The position numbers and the translations under genes were made by a program. 16,303 bases of DNA from Baffinella frigidus. Taxonomy: Eukaryota; Cryptophyceae; Cryptomonadales; Baffinellaceae. Under the pieces are notes generated by a model, which had not been told where the DNA came from, made no database searches, and saw only the letters and a list, made by a program, of their open reading frames with translations. Location: NCBI GenBank assembly GCA_026770585.1, contig MU646326.1:947171-963473 (forward strand), read 5' to 3'. Below, one piece after another: positions 5,875-13,198 of the stretch (its first letter is position 1; every line of letters begins with the position of its first letter).

Positions 5875-7601
5875 ATGGGTAAGGAGGGTGCCGCGGGTAA
5901 CAAGTTCAGGACGACCCTGGCCCTGCCGGTAAGCACCGCCCCCAGCGCGCAGGATACAGAACAGCAGGGCTTCTCTTTGCGAGCGCGGAGCTCTTCTGGG
6001 TGGGGTCATGGCGGGCGCAGCTTGGGTGGGGAGGACCAGGGCACACTCAGTCGTGCGTGGACTGTGGGCTGGAGGGAGGCTGCAGATGGCAGCTGGTGCT
6101 GCCAGCAGCGACCAGCTGTGTGGGCTGGCGCACTGGAGCTCATCCTCCTTGCGGTGTGTCCTGCTGCTCGACACACGAGCTGCTCCAGCTCAGCTGCTGT
6201 CGCGGCTCCTGGTACTGGCACGGCAGAGGAGAGGGCAGGTCCAGTTCGCGGAGCAGCAGGAGTGGAGCAGCACACTGCAGTGCTCCGTGTGACTCTTGTG
6301 GCTGTGGGAGAGTGGGTGTGTTGGTTCCCGGGAGAGCTGTTAGTTTGCTGAGCTGGGGGGGGGGAGCTGGAGTTCAGTTCCCTTCAAGGGTGGCGAAGCC
6401 GTGGATACCTTTCGGTGGGGGCACGGAAATGCGGGGCAGAGCGGCAAGCGCATGGTGTTCATGGGAGGGACGGCTGTGCACAGCCCTCCCTCCCTCCGAT
6501 GCTCGTGGCGTGCAGCGCGGAGTGGGGATGAAGGGTGCCTCAGCCAGACGATCCTCAGCGTGCGGGCGCTGATGCTCTCCCCGTGGCTCAGGTGGCAGCG
6601 GTCATGAACTGCGCCGATAACACCGGAGCCAAGAACCTGTACATCATCTCGGTGAAGGGCATCGGCGCTGCGCTTAACCGCATGCCGCACGCGGGTGTGG
6701 GCAACATGTGCATGTGCTCCGTCAAGAAGGGCAAGCCCGAGCTCCGCAAGAAGGTGCTCTCCCCTCCCAACCTCCGCCCATCATGACACCACTGAGAAGA
6801 GCTAGCTCCGCGATAGTGCTCTTCTGCCCTGTCCAAGCTTCTCCCTGCCCTGGGCATGCGTTTTTCCCGCTGCTCTCCCCTCCCAAGCTCCACCCCCCAC
6901 CCAAGCGACCTTAGTGTCAAGCGACCTTAGTGTCACGGCGTGTCGCGGCCTGGTCCTACCCACCCAATCCGCGCCCGCCATGACACCACTGAAAAGAGCT
7001 CCGCGCTGGGTTTTTTTTGTGTGCTTTTCTGAATGGTGCTCTTCTCCCTTCTCCCTGCCCTGGGCATGCGTTCTTCCCTCAGGATGAGGTGTGCGTTGCC
7101 GCGGTGGTGCTAGCTAGCAATGAGGTAGATGCAAGGTAGTGTTGTCTCTCCTTGCGGCAAAATGCTGTCTCGTTCCTGAGTGGAAGCACGTGTCATGTCT
7201 ATCCTCTCATGAACGACGCTGCCATGTCTATCCTCACTTGAACAACACATCGTCTATCTCAGCTGAACACAGCGGTCGCCTCCTCTCGCAACGCCCCCCC
7301 CATGTCTATCCTCACTTGAACAACGCGCCGTCTCTCCTCAGATTCACAACGCGGTCCCCCCTCTCTGCGTGTCGTCTCTGAAACGCCCCCCTCCCCCGCA
7401 CAGGTGATGCCCGCGATTGTTGTCCGCCAAAGGAAGTCGATCCGCCGGAAGGACGGCATGATCCTCTACTTCGAGGACAACGCCGGCGTCATCGTGAACC
7501 CCAAGGGCGAGCTCAAGGGCTCGGCCATCACCGGCCCGGTGGCCAAGGAGTGCGCGGACCTCTGGCCGCGTATCGCCTCGGCCTCGGGCACCATCATCTA
7601 A
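5875..7601 (+). CDS. RPL23: 60S ribosomal protein L23 (uL14), three exons, complete
   Basis: Exons 5875-5928, 6592-6753 and 7404-7601 (54, 162 and 198 bases) join in phase 0 to a 137-residue protein; human RPL23 has 140. RPL23/uL14 is a universal component of the large subunit, binding 28S rRNA near the subunit interface. Exon 1 gives a short basic N-terminus ([18 protein letters not shown]). Exon 2 has the conserved [19 protein letters not shown] and [11 protein letters not shown]. Exon 3 has [46 protein letters not shown] and stops with TAA. Residues 76-102 satisfy the known L14 signature pattern. Both introns are GT-AG (donors GTAAGC and GTGCTC; acceptors GCTCAG and CCACAG), and each following exon starts GTG. 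Codons strongly prefer G or C at third positions, matching an expressed gene. Less usual positions are GIGAALNRM and GNMCMCS, where most eukaryotes have basic GIKGRLNRL and GDMVMA. It appears intact. Confidence 0.96.
5929..6591 (+). other. RPL23 intron 1
   Basis: 663 bases from GTAAGC to GGCTCAG. G-rich and full of TGCTGCTGG/GAGCAGCAG-type runs. Several long open frames cross it on both strands, but none shows a conserved domain; they follow from the low stop-codon density of GC-rich DNA. Confidence 0.85.
6754..7403 (+). other. RPL23 intron 2, with internal duplications
   Basis: 650 bases from GTGCTC to CGCACAG. It contains a direct duplication (about 6780-6870 and 6979-7075) sharing CATGACACCACTGA, AAGAGCT, GTGCTCTTCT and CTCCCTGCCCTGGGCATGCG, a 16-bp tandem pair CAAGCGACCTTAGTGT near 6901-6932, and a short tandem array at 7190-7345. 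Confidence 0.85.
7190..7345 (+). repeat. Minisatellite in RPL23 intron 2
   Basis: Diverged units built on CATGTCTATCCTCACTTGAA followed by CAACGC (starts near 7194, 7231 and 7300), with weaker intermediate copies around TCGTCTATCTCAGCTGAACA and CGTCTCTCCTCAGATTCACA. Units are spaced about 30-37 bases. Confidence 0.7.
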
Positions 7602-7714
7602 GCGCTGTCTTGCTGTGAGAGTGGTGTGGACTGGTGCGCGAGCTGTGTTGGGTGAACGTGCTGGGAAACAAAGTGGAAGGGTGTGTGCGGGCGGGCGTGG
7701 GGTGGGGATTCTCT
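7602..7714 (+). other. RPL23 3' flank / probable 3'UTR
   Basis: 113 bases of GT-rich DNA between the stop codon and the first CAGGGG-family element. No AATAAA and no clear TGTAA signal is visible, so the poly(A) site could lie in or beyond the element. Confidence 0.4.
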
Positions 7715-7836
7715 GCAGGGGTGCCTCGCTCATCAGAAACTGCTTCCCCCCCCCTAGGACCGCAATAGGGCCCCACGCATAGCCCTACTGTAGGGTCCCA
7801 GGGGGGGGCGGTTTCTTATGAGCGAGGTACCCCCGT
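7715..7836. mobile_element. Family CAGGGGTACCTCGCTC, copy 1
   Basis: Left end GCAGGGGTGCCTCGCTCATC, right end GATGAGCGAGG-type complement read as CTTATGAGCGAGGTACCCCC. The interior has CCCCTAGGACC, AGGGCCCC, CTACTGTAGGGTCCCAGGGG. About 122 bp, palindromic over nearly its whole length. It lies 113 bases after the RPL23 stop and may be transcribed with it. Confidence 0.85.
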
Positions 7837-8287
7837 ACGGGGTGCCGACTGGGCGCCCCAGCTGCTGCCCTGGTGTGAGTCGCGTGCCGCCCTCGCTTTT
7901 ACGTGTGCATGGCAAACAAATTGCAGAGCCGATGGACACCTTGCAGGGATACCTCTGGTACCTCTCCCATGCAGGGCTTACTCACAGTTCAGGTGCACAC
8001 ATGATTTTGGTTCTTGGACCTTGATAAATGAAGGTCCTTGACCTCTTTTGTGCGGTCCTTAATTTGAACTGGCGTTTTGGCATGGTTTCCGTTGGACAGT
8101 ACAAAATGTCAGGACCTCACACATTTCGCAGACCTTCGTTCAAGGCCCGCACACCGAAGGATTTCAAAAGCCGTACCTGAAGTTAAGAGTCACCCCTGTG
8201 CAGGGATAGCTGGGTTACAGGAACCCAGAACATGTGAACTCGCGACGGGTTTGAGGTCTGTGTGCTCTTAATTTAATTAATTTAGTA
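7837..8287. other. Gene-free stretch, nothing recognised
   Basis: No credible coding sequence or RNA gene. The only structure seen is a small hairpin, GGACCTT...AAGGTCC, near 8015-8035 and a related pair of GCAGGGATA words. An AT-rich patch (TTAATTTAATTAATTTAG) ends it. Confidence 0.5.
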
Positions 8288-8475
8288 AAGGGGTTCCTCG
8301 CTCATAGGACGGCAGGATAAGTTCCGGTGTCCGCCTATGTTGGGAGCTCGAAGAACCTAAAGGAACTAAAGGAACTGCCCCCCCCCTAGAGGACCACCGT
8401 CGGGCCCTACATGTAGGCATGGGCCTCCTGTTGGGTCCTAGGGGGAGGCGGTTTCTTATGAGCGAGGTACCCCTG
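8288..8475. mobile_element. Family CAGGGGTACCTCGCTC, copy 2, interrupted
   Basis: Left end AGGGGTTCCTCGCTCATA and right end CTTATGAGCGAGGTACCCCT. Immediately inside the left end, about 70 bases (roughly 8307-8376) of the dispersed GTCCGCCTATG...CCTAAAGGA repeat replace the expected AAGAAACC. The rest (CCCCCCTAGAGGACC to GGTCCTAGGGGG) is normal. Confidence 0.8.
8316..8372 (+). repeat. Dispersed CCTAAAGGA-tailed repeat, copy 1
   Basis: Carries TTCCGGTGTCCGCCTATG, TTGGGAGCTCGAAGAACC, then the tail CTAAAGGAACTAAAGGAACT. It is inserted in element copy 2 and lacks the GGAAGCATGGC start seen in the longer copies. Such a 5'-variable, 3'-fixed pattern with a short tandem tail suggests a retrotransposon or SINE-like origin, which is inference. 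Confidence 0.75.
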
Positions 8476-9100
8476 TGCATGTACCTGAGGGTTGACTAAA
8501 TCTCTCGTTAGTCAACCCGCAGGTTCCTATTAATAAGAACACAGACACCGACCGAGACTAGGCCAAGGGTGGTGTTAGCCCGGATATCCCTGTAAGGTGC
8601 GTGCAATCTGAAATCGCTCGCCTTTTCGTTCTTACAGTAGTAAGTAAGTCCCAACAGGGAAAACAGACGCCTTTTCGTGCGTAATAATCAAGGACACCAG
8701 TAAAAACGTTCGATCGGCCTCTTAATCCTCGGCCTAAAGGACCTAAAAAGGACTTAAAGGACCGCACTGCTCTCGCTGCTCTCGCTGCCCCCTGAAGCCC
8801 CCCCCCTCCCCCTCTCGCGCTGCCCCCCTCCCCACCCTCACCCACCGATCCAGATTCGGCGACCGTGGCCACATCGCCCTCACATTCTGAAACTTGAGGT
8901 CCTTGAGGTCCTTTTCACTCCCACCATAGGCGGACACCGGAACTGGTTCTGCAGAAAGGCCATGCTTCCTGACCAGAGTTAGTCTCGCTCTCGGATTCGA
9001 GGACCTCGGTGGACGAGGTTGGTGTGAACGCTACAGGCTCCACGAAAGTACTTAAGGAGGCTTGAGTGAATCTACGCCGACGTCCTCATAACCTTGCGTC
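8476..9100. other. Gene-free stretch with hairpin and repeat pieces
   Basis: A perfect 11-bp hairpin lies at 8489-8518 (GGGTTGACTAA / TTAGTCAACCC). From 8720 come CCTAAAGGACCTAAAAAGGA tail-like units, then C-rich DNA, then an inverted copy of the dispersed repeat at about 8897-8977. No coding sequence is recognised; minus-strand frames here are low-complexity Gly/Arg/Glu. Confidence 0.6.
8897..8977 (-). repeat. Dispersed CCTAAAGGA-tailed repeat, copy 2 (minus)
   Basis: Read on the minus strand it runs GGAAGCATGGCCTTTCTGCA, GAACCAGTTCCGGTGTCCGC, CTATGGTGGGAGTG, then a tail of AAGGACCTCAAGGACCTCAAG type. The tail has drifted from CCTAAAGGA to CCTCAAGGA. Confidence 0.8.
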
Positions 9101-9102
9101 CT

Positions 9103-9350
9103 TAGATGCCCTTAGAGCCTAGATACCCACATGGACGAGGTTGGGCGACATCGTCTGAACGCTACAGGCCCCACGTTACGAGGACGCCACAGTGCCCTTG
9201 GAGCCTAGATACCCACACATCTGCAACATCGGAGGAAGCATGGCCTTTCTGCAGGATACGTCCCAGTGTCCGCCTATGCTGGGAGCTCGAAGAACCTAAA
9301 GGACCTAAAGGACAACGATATGAGGACGCCAAAGTGCCCTTGGAGCCTAC
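9103..9350 (+). repeat. Short direct repeats around GCCCTTGGAGCCTA
   Basis: Three copies of TGCCCTTRGAGCCTAGATACC-type sequence start near 9106, 9192 and 9333, with GGACGAGGTTGG and GAACGCTACAGGC blocks also repeated nearby (9013, 9031, 9132, 9158). The third copy stops at GAGCCTA, exactly where CAGGGG-family copy 3 begins. Confidence 0.7.
9232..9313 (+). repeat. Dispersed CCTAAAGGA-tailed repeat, copy 3
   Basis: GGAAGCATGGCCTTTCTGCA, GTGTCCGCCTATGCTGGGAG, CTCGAAGAACCTAAAGGAC and one more CTAAAGGAC unit. It matches the copy at 9875-9954 through its whole length except a few bases in the CAGGATACGTCC segment. Confidence 0.85.
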
Positions 9351-9471
9351 AGGGGTACCTCGCTCATAAGAAATCGCCTCTCCCTAGGACCCTACAGGAC
9401 ATGTAGGCCCATGCGTAGCGCCCTATGGTGGTCCTAGGGGGGCGGTTTCTTATGAGCGAGGTACCCCTGTA
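9348..9471. mobile_element. Family CAGGGGTACCTCGCTC, copy 3 (complete)
   Basis: 124 bp including flanking TA on each side. The ends CAGGGGTACCTCGCTCATAA and TTATGAGCGAGGTACCCCTG are perfect inverted repeats. The left flank GGAGCCTA continues in the sister repeats as GGAGCCTAGATACC, so the insertion used that TA. Confidence 0.93.
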
Positions 9472-9639
9472 GCTAGGGGTTGAGCAGGACTGCGTGTGAA
9501 GGCATGCCGCGCGAGCTCTCCGATCTCTGATGATTCACTGACAGGATTCCTTACAACTACTTATAGGCGCTCTCCCTTGGAGCCCTTTTACCCGAGGCGG
9601 GCCCGTCCAGGACCCGGTCCTCACACTGCGGCGGCGCTA

Positions 9640-9678
9640 GGGCTTGGGTGGCGAGGGCTTGGCCTCCCACCCAAGCCC
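9640..9678. other. Hairpin from GGGCTTGGGTGG repeats
   Basis: GGGCTTGGGTGG and CCACCCAAGCCC form a perfect 12-bp stem. The same word, as TAGGGCTTGGGCGGGAGGGC, recurs at 14189 and 14321, where its minus strand ends a coding-like exon with LPPKP and a stop. Confidence 0.75.
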
Positions 9679-9800
9679 TACAGGGGTACCTCGCTCATAA
9701 GAAACCGCCCCCCCCCCTAGGACCACCATAGGGCCCTAGGCATGGTCCTACTGTAGAGTCGTAGGGGGGCGCGGTTTCTTATGAGCGAGGTACCCCTGTA
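9679..9800. mobile_element. Family CAGGGGTACCTCGCTC, copy 4 (complete)
   Basis: 122 bp with flanking TA both sides; perfect CAGGGGTACCTCGCTCATAA / TTATGAGCGAGGTACCCCTG ends. The interior CCTAGGACCACCATAGGGCC provides the intact version of the site interrupted in copy 8. Confidence 0.93.
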
Positions 9801-9874
9801 GCGCCCGTCACGCCACACATCAGCCAGTTTCTGCCGCGATCCTCTGCACCGGGGGGCCTGAATGTGATCCGAAA

Positions 9875-9954
9875 GGAAGCATGGCTTTTCTGCAGAACCA
9901 GTTCCGGTGTCCGCCTATGTTGGGAGCTCGAAGAACCTAAAGGACCTAAAGGAC
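9875..9954 (+). repeat. Dispersed CCTAAAGGA-tailed repeat, copy 4
   Basis: The fullest copy: preceded by GCCTGAATGTGATCCGAAA, then GGAAGCATGGCTTTTCTGCA, GAACCAGTTCCGGTGTCCGC, CTATGTTGGGAGCTCGAAGA and two CCTAAAGGA units. The upstream GCCTGAATGTGATCC is shared with the minus-strand copy near 11213-11232. Confidence 0.85.
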
Positions 9955-10003
9955 AGTTGACCTCTGTGGTCGTTCTGGACCCCCGACGGCGAGCACCGGA
10001 AAG

Positions 10004-10545
10004 AAACCCTAAACCCTAAACCCTAAACCCTAACCCAAAAAAACGAAACTCTCAACCCTAGTCCAAACTCCTAACCCCTAAACCCTAGCCCCTAAAATCT
10101 CAACCCTAAACCCTAAACCCTACATGTAATCCCTCAACCCTGAAACCTAGACCCTACACCCTGAACCCTAAAACCTAAACCCTCGACCCGAAACACAAAA
10201 CCCTCAACACTGAACGCTGGACACTGAACACTAAACACTCCAATCCTAACCCCTAAACCCTGGACCCAGAACCCTAAAATCTTGACCCCAAAACCTACAC
10301 CCCAATCCCTAAACCCTAAACCCTAAACCAAAAATCCTGAACCTTGAACCCTCAACCCCAAACTCCAAACCCCAAACTCTAAACTCTAAATCCTCAACCC
10401 TAACCCCTAACCTCTGGACCCTAATCCCCAAACCCTGAACCCTATGATCTAAATCCTAAACCCTCAACCCTCAACTCGAAACTTTAAATCCTAATAGCTC
10501 AACCCTAAACCCTGATCCCTAACTCCTGCTCACTAACCACTGACC
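10004..10545 (-). repeat. Interstitial telomere-type repeat, CCCTAAA, degenerate
   Basis: About 540 bp of CCCTAAA units: pure at 10005-10032 and around 10308-10328, otherwise drifted (CCTAACC, CCCTGAA, CCCAAAC). The C-rich strand reads rightward, opposite to the blocks at 2430 and 14421. The degree of decay suggests an old block. Confidence 0.93.
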
Positions 10546-10548
10546 CCG

Positions 10549-10885
10549 GCAGGGGTTACTCGCGAATAAGAAAACACGATTTAAGAACACACAGCGGGTT
10601 CTGAAGTGTGGACTTTAATAATTTAATGTGACCCCGCTTGGGAGGCCGACCTTCGCTACCAGATGTGACTCCGCTTGGGAGGAGAGAGGCCGCGCCGGCC
10701 AAGGCCCGACACACAAGCGAGAGAGAACTTACCTTCATTAGTCAACCATTGAGGCTCATCACCTGTCCGACCGAGGCTCACATTTAAGGACCGCAAAGCG
10801 AGCGGATTCCGGTGTATCTTACATTTTGATGGACACACAGACACCGACCCAGAGACGCGTGTTCTTAATCGCGAGTAACCCCTGT
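10549..10885. mobile_element. Longer relative of the CAGGGG family (CAGGGGTTACTCGCGA ends)
   Basis: About 337 bp. The left end GCAGGGGTTACTCGCGAATAAGA pairs with the right end TTCTTAATCGCGAGTAACCCCTGTA. Terminal CAGGGG, the CTCGC word and TAAGAA match the short family, but the interior is unrelated, with a repeated GTGACCCCGCTTGGGAGG / GTGACTCCGCTTGGGAGG. No protein of note; non-autonomous. Confidence 0.8.
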
Positions 10886-10952
10886 ACACCTTGGTCCAAT
10901 GGAACAGCCTCCCCCCAGGATCCTACAGTAGGCCGATACCGAGGGCGCTGTG

Positions 10953-11102
10953 ATGTTCCTCATAAGAAACCGCCGCCCCCCCTAGGACCACCATAGGTCC
11001 CCCCTAGGACCACCATAGGACCCTATCACCATAGGGCCCTAGGAATAGGCCTACTGTAGGGTCCTAGGGAGGGGGGCGTGTTTTTACGATCGAGGTACTG
11101 TA
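10953..11102. mobile_element. Family CAGGGGTACCTCGCTC, copy 5 (degenerate)
   Basis: The left end is eroded to GTTCCTCATAAGAAACC; the right end reads CGATCGAGGTACTGTA. The interior has an extra copy of CCCCCCTAGGACCACCATAGG, giving a length of about 150 bp. A stray CCCCCCAGGATCCTACAGTA just before it (10910-10930) is a further fragment. Confidence 0.75.
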
Positions 11103-11130
11103 GCTTTTTTGCGCAAGACAGTGGCAAGGA

Positions 11131-11220
11131 GTGCCCTTTAGGTCCTTTAGGTTGTTCGAGCTCCCAACATAGACGGACACCGGAACTTGTTCTGCAAAAA
11201 AGTCATGCTTCCTTCCGGAT
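11131..11220 (-). repeat. Dispersed CCTAAAGGA-tailed repeat, copy 5 (minus)
   Basis: Minus strand: GGAAGGAAGCATGACTTTTT, TGCAGAACAAGTTCCGGTGT, CCGTCTATGTTGGGAGCTCG, then AACCTAAAGGACCTAAAGGG. Preceded by GCCTGAATGTGATCC as in copy 4. Confidence 0.85.
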
Positions 11221-11232
11221 CACATTCAGGCC

Positions 11233-11510
11233 CGTGACGCTCGGTCCTCCCACAGCCACTTGCTGGGCTTCACGCGTGTCAAACAACCGAAAGGGGGGGG
11301 GGCATCACTGCACCACGGGAGAAAAGGGGCTCGGCCGGACTCCATTGGGTCGGGTCGGGGAGCTGATCCGTAGATTGTTCCCATCTTCCCAAGAGTGGGG
11401 TCGGCGTGGCCTTCGATGTGAGTGTAAAGTGTTGCCCCGAAAGGACGTTTTTCGAGGCATGGCATGGCCTCGAAAAACGTCAGAGCTCCCCGCAGCGGAT
11501 TTGTAGGTAG
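11233..11510. other. Gene-free stretch with a 15-bp stem hairpin
   Basis: Upstream of the WD40 exon. The hairpin at 11444-11481 has arms GACGTTTTTCGAGGC and GCCTCGAAAAACGTC around ATGGCATG, with no mismatch. No upstream WD40 exon is recognised, so the gene's 5' part is missing or lies beyond repeats. Confidence 0.6.
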
Positions 11511-11555
11511 GTCGGCACTCCATGTTCCGGAGAACGAAGCCGCCGCCCCCGCCAG

Positions 11556-12289
11556 CACGGGCACAACGGCGAGGGCATCTGCCTGTGCACGATGGACTCG
11601 GACGGAGAGCTTGAGTGGGACCACGCCGAGCCCCTGTTTCACCCGGGGTGTCCCGTGATCGGGCACATGGGCACGGTGGACAGAGTGCAGTTCACGAACG
11701 ACGGCGCACAGGTTGTGAGCCCCGCCAGCGAAGATAACACCGTGCGCGTCGTCAGCGCCAGCGAAGACAACACCGTGCGCGTGTGGGACGTCGCGTCCGG
11801 CAGGCAGGTCCGCGAACATGTTTAATTTACAAGAAAGTGGCCTATCAAACCGGATTCTGGCCCTAATTAAATTTGCTTAGGACCCTAATTGACCTTCGTC
11901 TAACTCCTATGAACAAATAGGGATCCGTATTTTTTCAAATTAAACATGTCCCCGGATTATGGCAGGTCCGCGAGCTACCCGGGCGAGAGTTCGCATTGGT
12001 GGAGGGTCTTTCCGACGAAAGGCATCCAGACCTGACCGCTTTCGAGCGCAAGAGAGCCCGCCACGTCCTCACGGCCCGCGGCAACACGCTTCTGATCTTC
12101 CAAGTCGCGAAGGAGCAGGCGCCCGCGGAGGACGGTGCGGCAGGTGCGGCAGGTGTGGCAGCAGCGCCCGTGGCGTGCTTCATGGCGCCGCAGCGCATCA
12201 CCTCCGTGCGGTGCCACGCCGCGGCGATCTGCGTGGCGTGCGTCGGAGGGCCCGTGTGTATTTTGTCGGCGTCGTTCCTCGTGGCCTGA
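11556..12289 (+). CDS. WD40-repeat protein, C-terminal part, two exons (5' end missing)
   Basis: Exon A (about 11556-11807; frame open from 11511) and exon B (11966-12289) join in phase 0 across a 158-base intron. Exon A reads HGHNGEGICLCTMDSDGELE, then GHMGTVDRVQFTNDGAQVVS and ASEDNTVRVWDVASGRQ, a textbook WD40 blade (GH, then V..V.F..DG, then S.S.D.TVRVWD). Exon B continues VRELPGREFALVEGLS, has TARGNTLLIFQVAKEQ, an Ala/Gly-rich linker, and ends in a hydrophobic tail with stop TGA at 12287-12289. WD40 blades build propellers that scaffold protein complexes; the partner is unknown. An in-frame duplication, VSPASEDNTVRV followed by VSASEDNTVRVW (11715-11783), would spoil the blade. Only one or two blades are present against the usual seven, no upstream exons are found, and the exon A start is uncertain (11592 ATG is internal). 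It is a gene fragment or a gene whose 5' part lies elsewhere. Confidence 0.7.
11715..11783 (+). repeat. In-frame 33/36-bp duplication inside the WD40 blade
   Basis: Units 11715-11750 and 11751-11783 encode VSPASEDNTVRV and VSASEDNTVRV. They differ by one inserted codon and three synonymous or near-synonymous bases. The reading frame is kept. Confidence 0.9.
11808..11965 (+). mobile_element. WD40 intron carrying a TIR element (introner-like)
   Basis: The intron runs GTCCGCGA to TATGGCAG. The 13-bp word GGCAGGTCCGCGA occurs at both ends (11803-11815 and 11961-11973), and both splice sites lie inside it. Within the intron, 11816-11949 is bounded by perfect TIRs ACATGTTTAATTT / AAATTAAACATGT and is far more AT-rich than the exons. 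Removing the intron restores one GGCAGGTCCGCGA and the reading frame. This is the structure expected when a transposon inserts, duplicates its target and supplies an intron. Eleven bases (CCCCGGATTAT) between the right TIR and the right repeat do not fit the simplest model. Confidence 0.7.
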
Positions 12290-12319
12290 GCTCTTTCCTC
12301 TCGTGGTCGGAGCTCCCCC

Positions 12320-12442
12320 TACAGGGGTACCTCGCTCACAAGAAACCGCCCCTCCCCTAGGACCCTACAGTAGGCCTGCCTCTCGGGCCCTATGGTGGTC
12401 CCTAGGGGGGGGGCGGTTTCTTATGAGCGAGGTACCCCTGTA
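12320..12442. mobile_element. Family CAGGGGTACCTCGCTC, copy 6 (complete)
   Basis: 123 bp including TA on both sides, with ends CAGGGGTACCTCGCTCACAA and TTATGAGCGAGGTACCCCTG. It starts 30 bases after the WD40 stop codon. Confidence 0.93.
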
Positions 12443-12526
12443 GGACCCTACAGTAGGCCTATGCGTAGGGCCCTATGATGGTCCTAGGGGGGGGGGCGGT
12501 TTCTTATGAGCGAGGTAAACATGTAA
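12443..12526. mobile_element. Family CAGGGGTACCTCGCTC, copy 7 (left end missing)
   Basis: Begins at GGACCCTACAGTAGGCC directly after copy 6 and ends CTTATGAGCGAGGTAAACATG, so it holds only the right three-quarters, with a mutated terminus. Confidence 0.85.
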
Positions 12527-12706
12527 ATTTTCTCGCCGTGGATCTGCGATCCATAGTTATCAAGTCCGGCACTGTGTTCCGGCGTTGACGGCGAGTTTTG
12601 GGCTCTCCGAGCGCTCCCCTTTCCGCAAAGCAATCAATCGATTACCAACTCTAGGACGTGTGATGCACACGCACGAGACACGCTCAGCCGAGCGCAAAGG
12701 CTGTGT
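12527..12706. other. Gene-free stretch, nothing recognised
   Basis: About 180 bases of mixed sequence with no repeat, coding or RNA signal that I can support. Confidence 0.4.
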
Positions 12707-12810
12707 ATCCCTTAAGCGACCAGTAGGCGCATATGCCCTACGGTAGGGCCCTAGGACCTGCCTAGGGCGAGTTAGGGTGAATATTCACCCTATGGTCACT
12801 TAAGGGGTAT
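12707..12810. mobile_element. Family CCCTTAAG, copy 3
   Basis: Ends ATCCCTTAAGCGACC and GGTCACTTAAGGGGTAT. The interior GTAGGCGCATATGCCCTACG, GGTAGGGCCCTAGGACC and GGGTGAATATTCACCC (itself a perfect palindrome). About 104 bp. Confidence 0.88.
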
Positions 12811-12862
12811 GCATCCACTCCACTCCACTACGCCATCGAGTAGCCCCGGCAGTCAAGAGCTA

Positions 12863-13075
12863 AAATCCTCGCTCACAAGAAACGTCCACCTCCCTCGGAT
12901 CACCATCCCTTAAGTGGCCTGTAGGCTCATACGCCCTACCGTAGGGCCCTAGGACCTGCCTAGGACCTCTTGGCGGTCAAATTTAACCGGCTGGCCACTT
13001 AAGGGATAGGGCCCTGGGCATAGGCCTACTGTACATGTAGGGTCCTAGGGGAGGTTGTGTTTTTATCACCTGTAC
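12863..13075. mobile_element. Family CAGGGGTACCTCGCTC, copy 8, split by another element
   Basis: The left part TCCTCGCTCACAAGAAACGT runs to CACCAT at 12906. The CCCTTAAG element follows, and the right part resumes at 13006 with ATAGGGCCCTGGGCATAGG and ends near ATCACCTGTA. The terminal CAGGGGTAC is lost on the left. Confidence 0.8.
12905..13007. mobile_element. Family CCCTTAAG, copy 4, nested with AT duplication
   Basis: Core 12907-13005, CCCTTAAGTGGCC...GGCCACTTAAGGG, flanked by AT (12905-12906 and 13006-13007). Uninterrupted relatives read ACCACCATAGGGCCCTAG with one AT, so AT was duplicated on insertion. The interior carries GGTCAAATTTAACC and the shared GGGCCC/CCTAGG core. Confidence 0.92.
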
Positions 13076-13078
13076 ATG

Positions 13079-13198
13079 CACAGGGGCACCTCGCTCATAA
13101 GAAACCGCACCCCCCTAGGTACCTATAGTAGGCCTATGCCTAGGGCCCTGTGGTGGCCCTAGGGGGGGGGGGGTTCTTATGAGCGAGGTACCCCTGTA
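13079..13198. mobile_element. Family CAGGGGTACCTCGCTC, copy 9 (complete)
   Basis: Ends CAGGGGCACCTCGCTCATAA and CTTATGAGCGAGGTACCCCTG, with TA on the right flank. About 120 bp. Confidence 0.9.

Noticed and set aside
5589-6174. 115- and 193-codon minus-strand frames over the RPL23 promoter and first exon
   Set aside because: GC-rich, low stop density, no motif; antisense to a clear gene.
5875-6572. Long plus-strand frames reading through RPL23 intron 1
   Set aside because: Protein similarity to uL14 stops exactly at the donor and resumes at 6592, so the intervening frame is intron.
11226-11819. 197-codon minus-strand frame
   Set aside because: Antisense to the WD40 exon; His/Ala/Val-rich with no recognisable domain.
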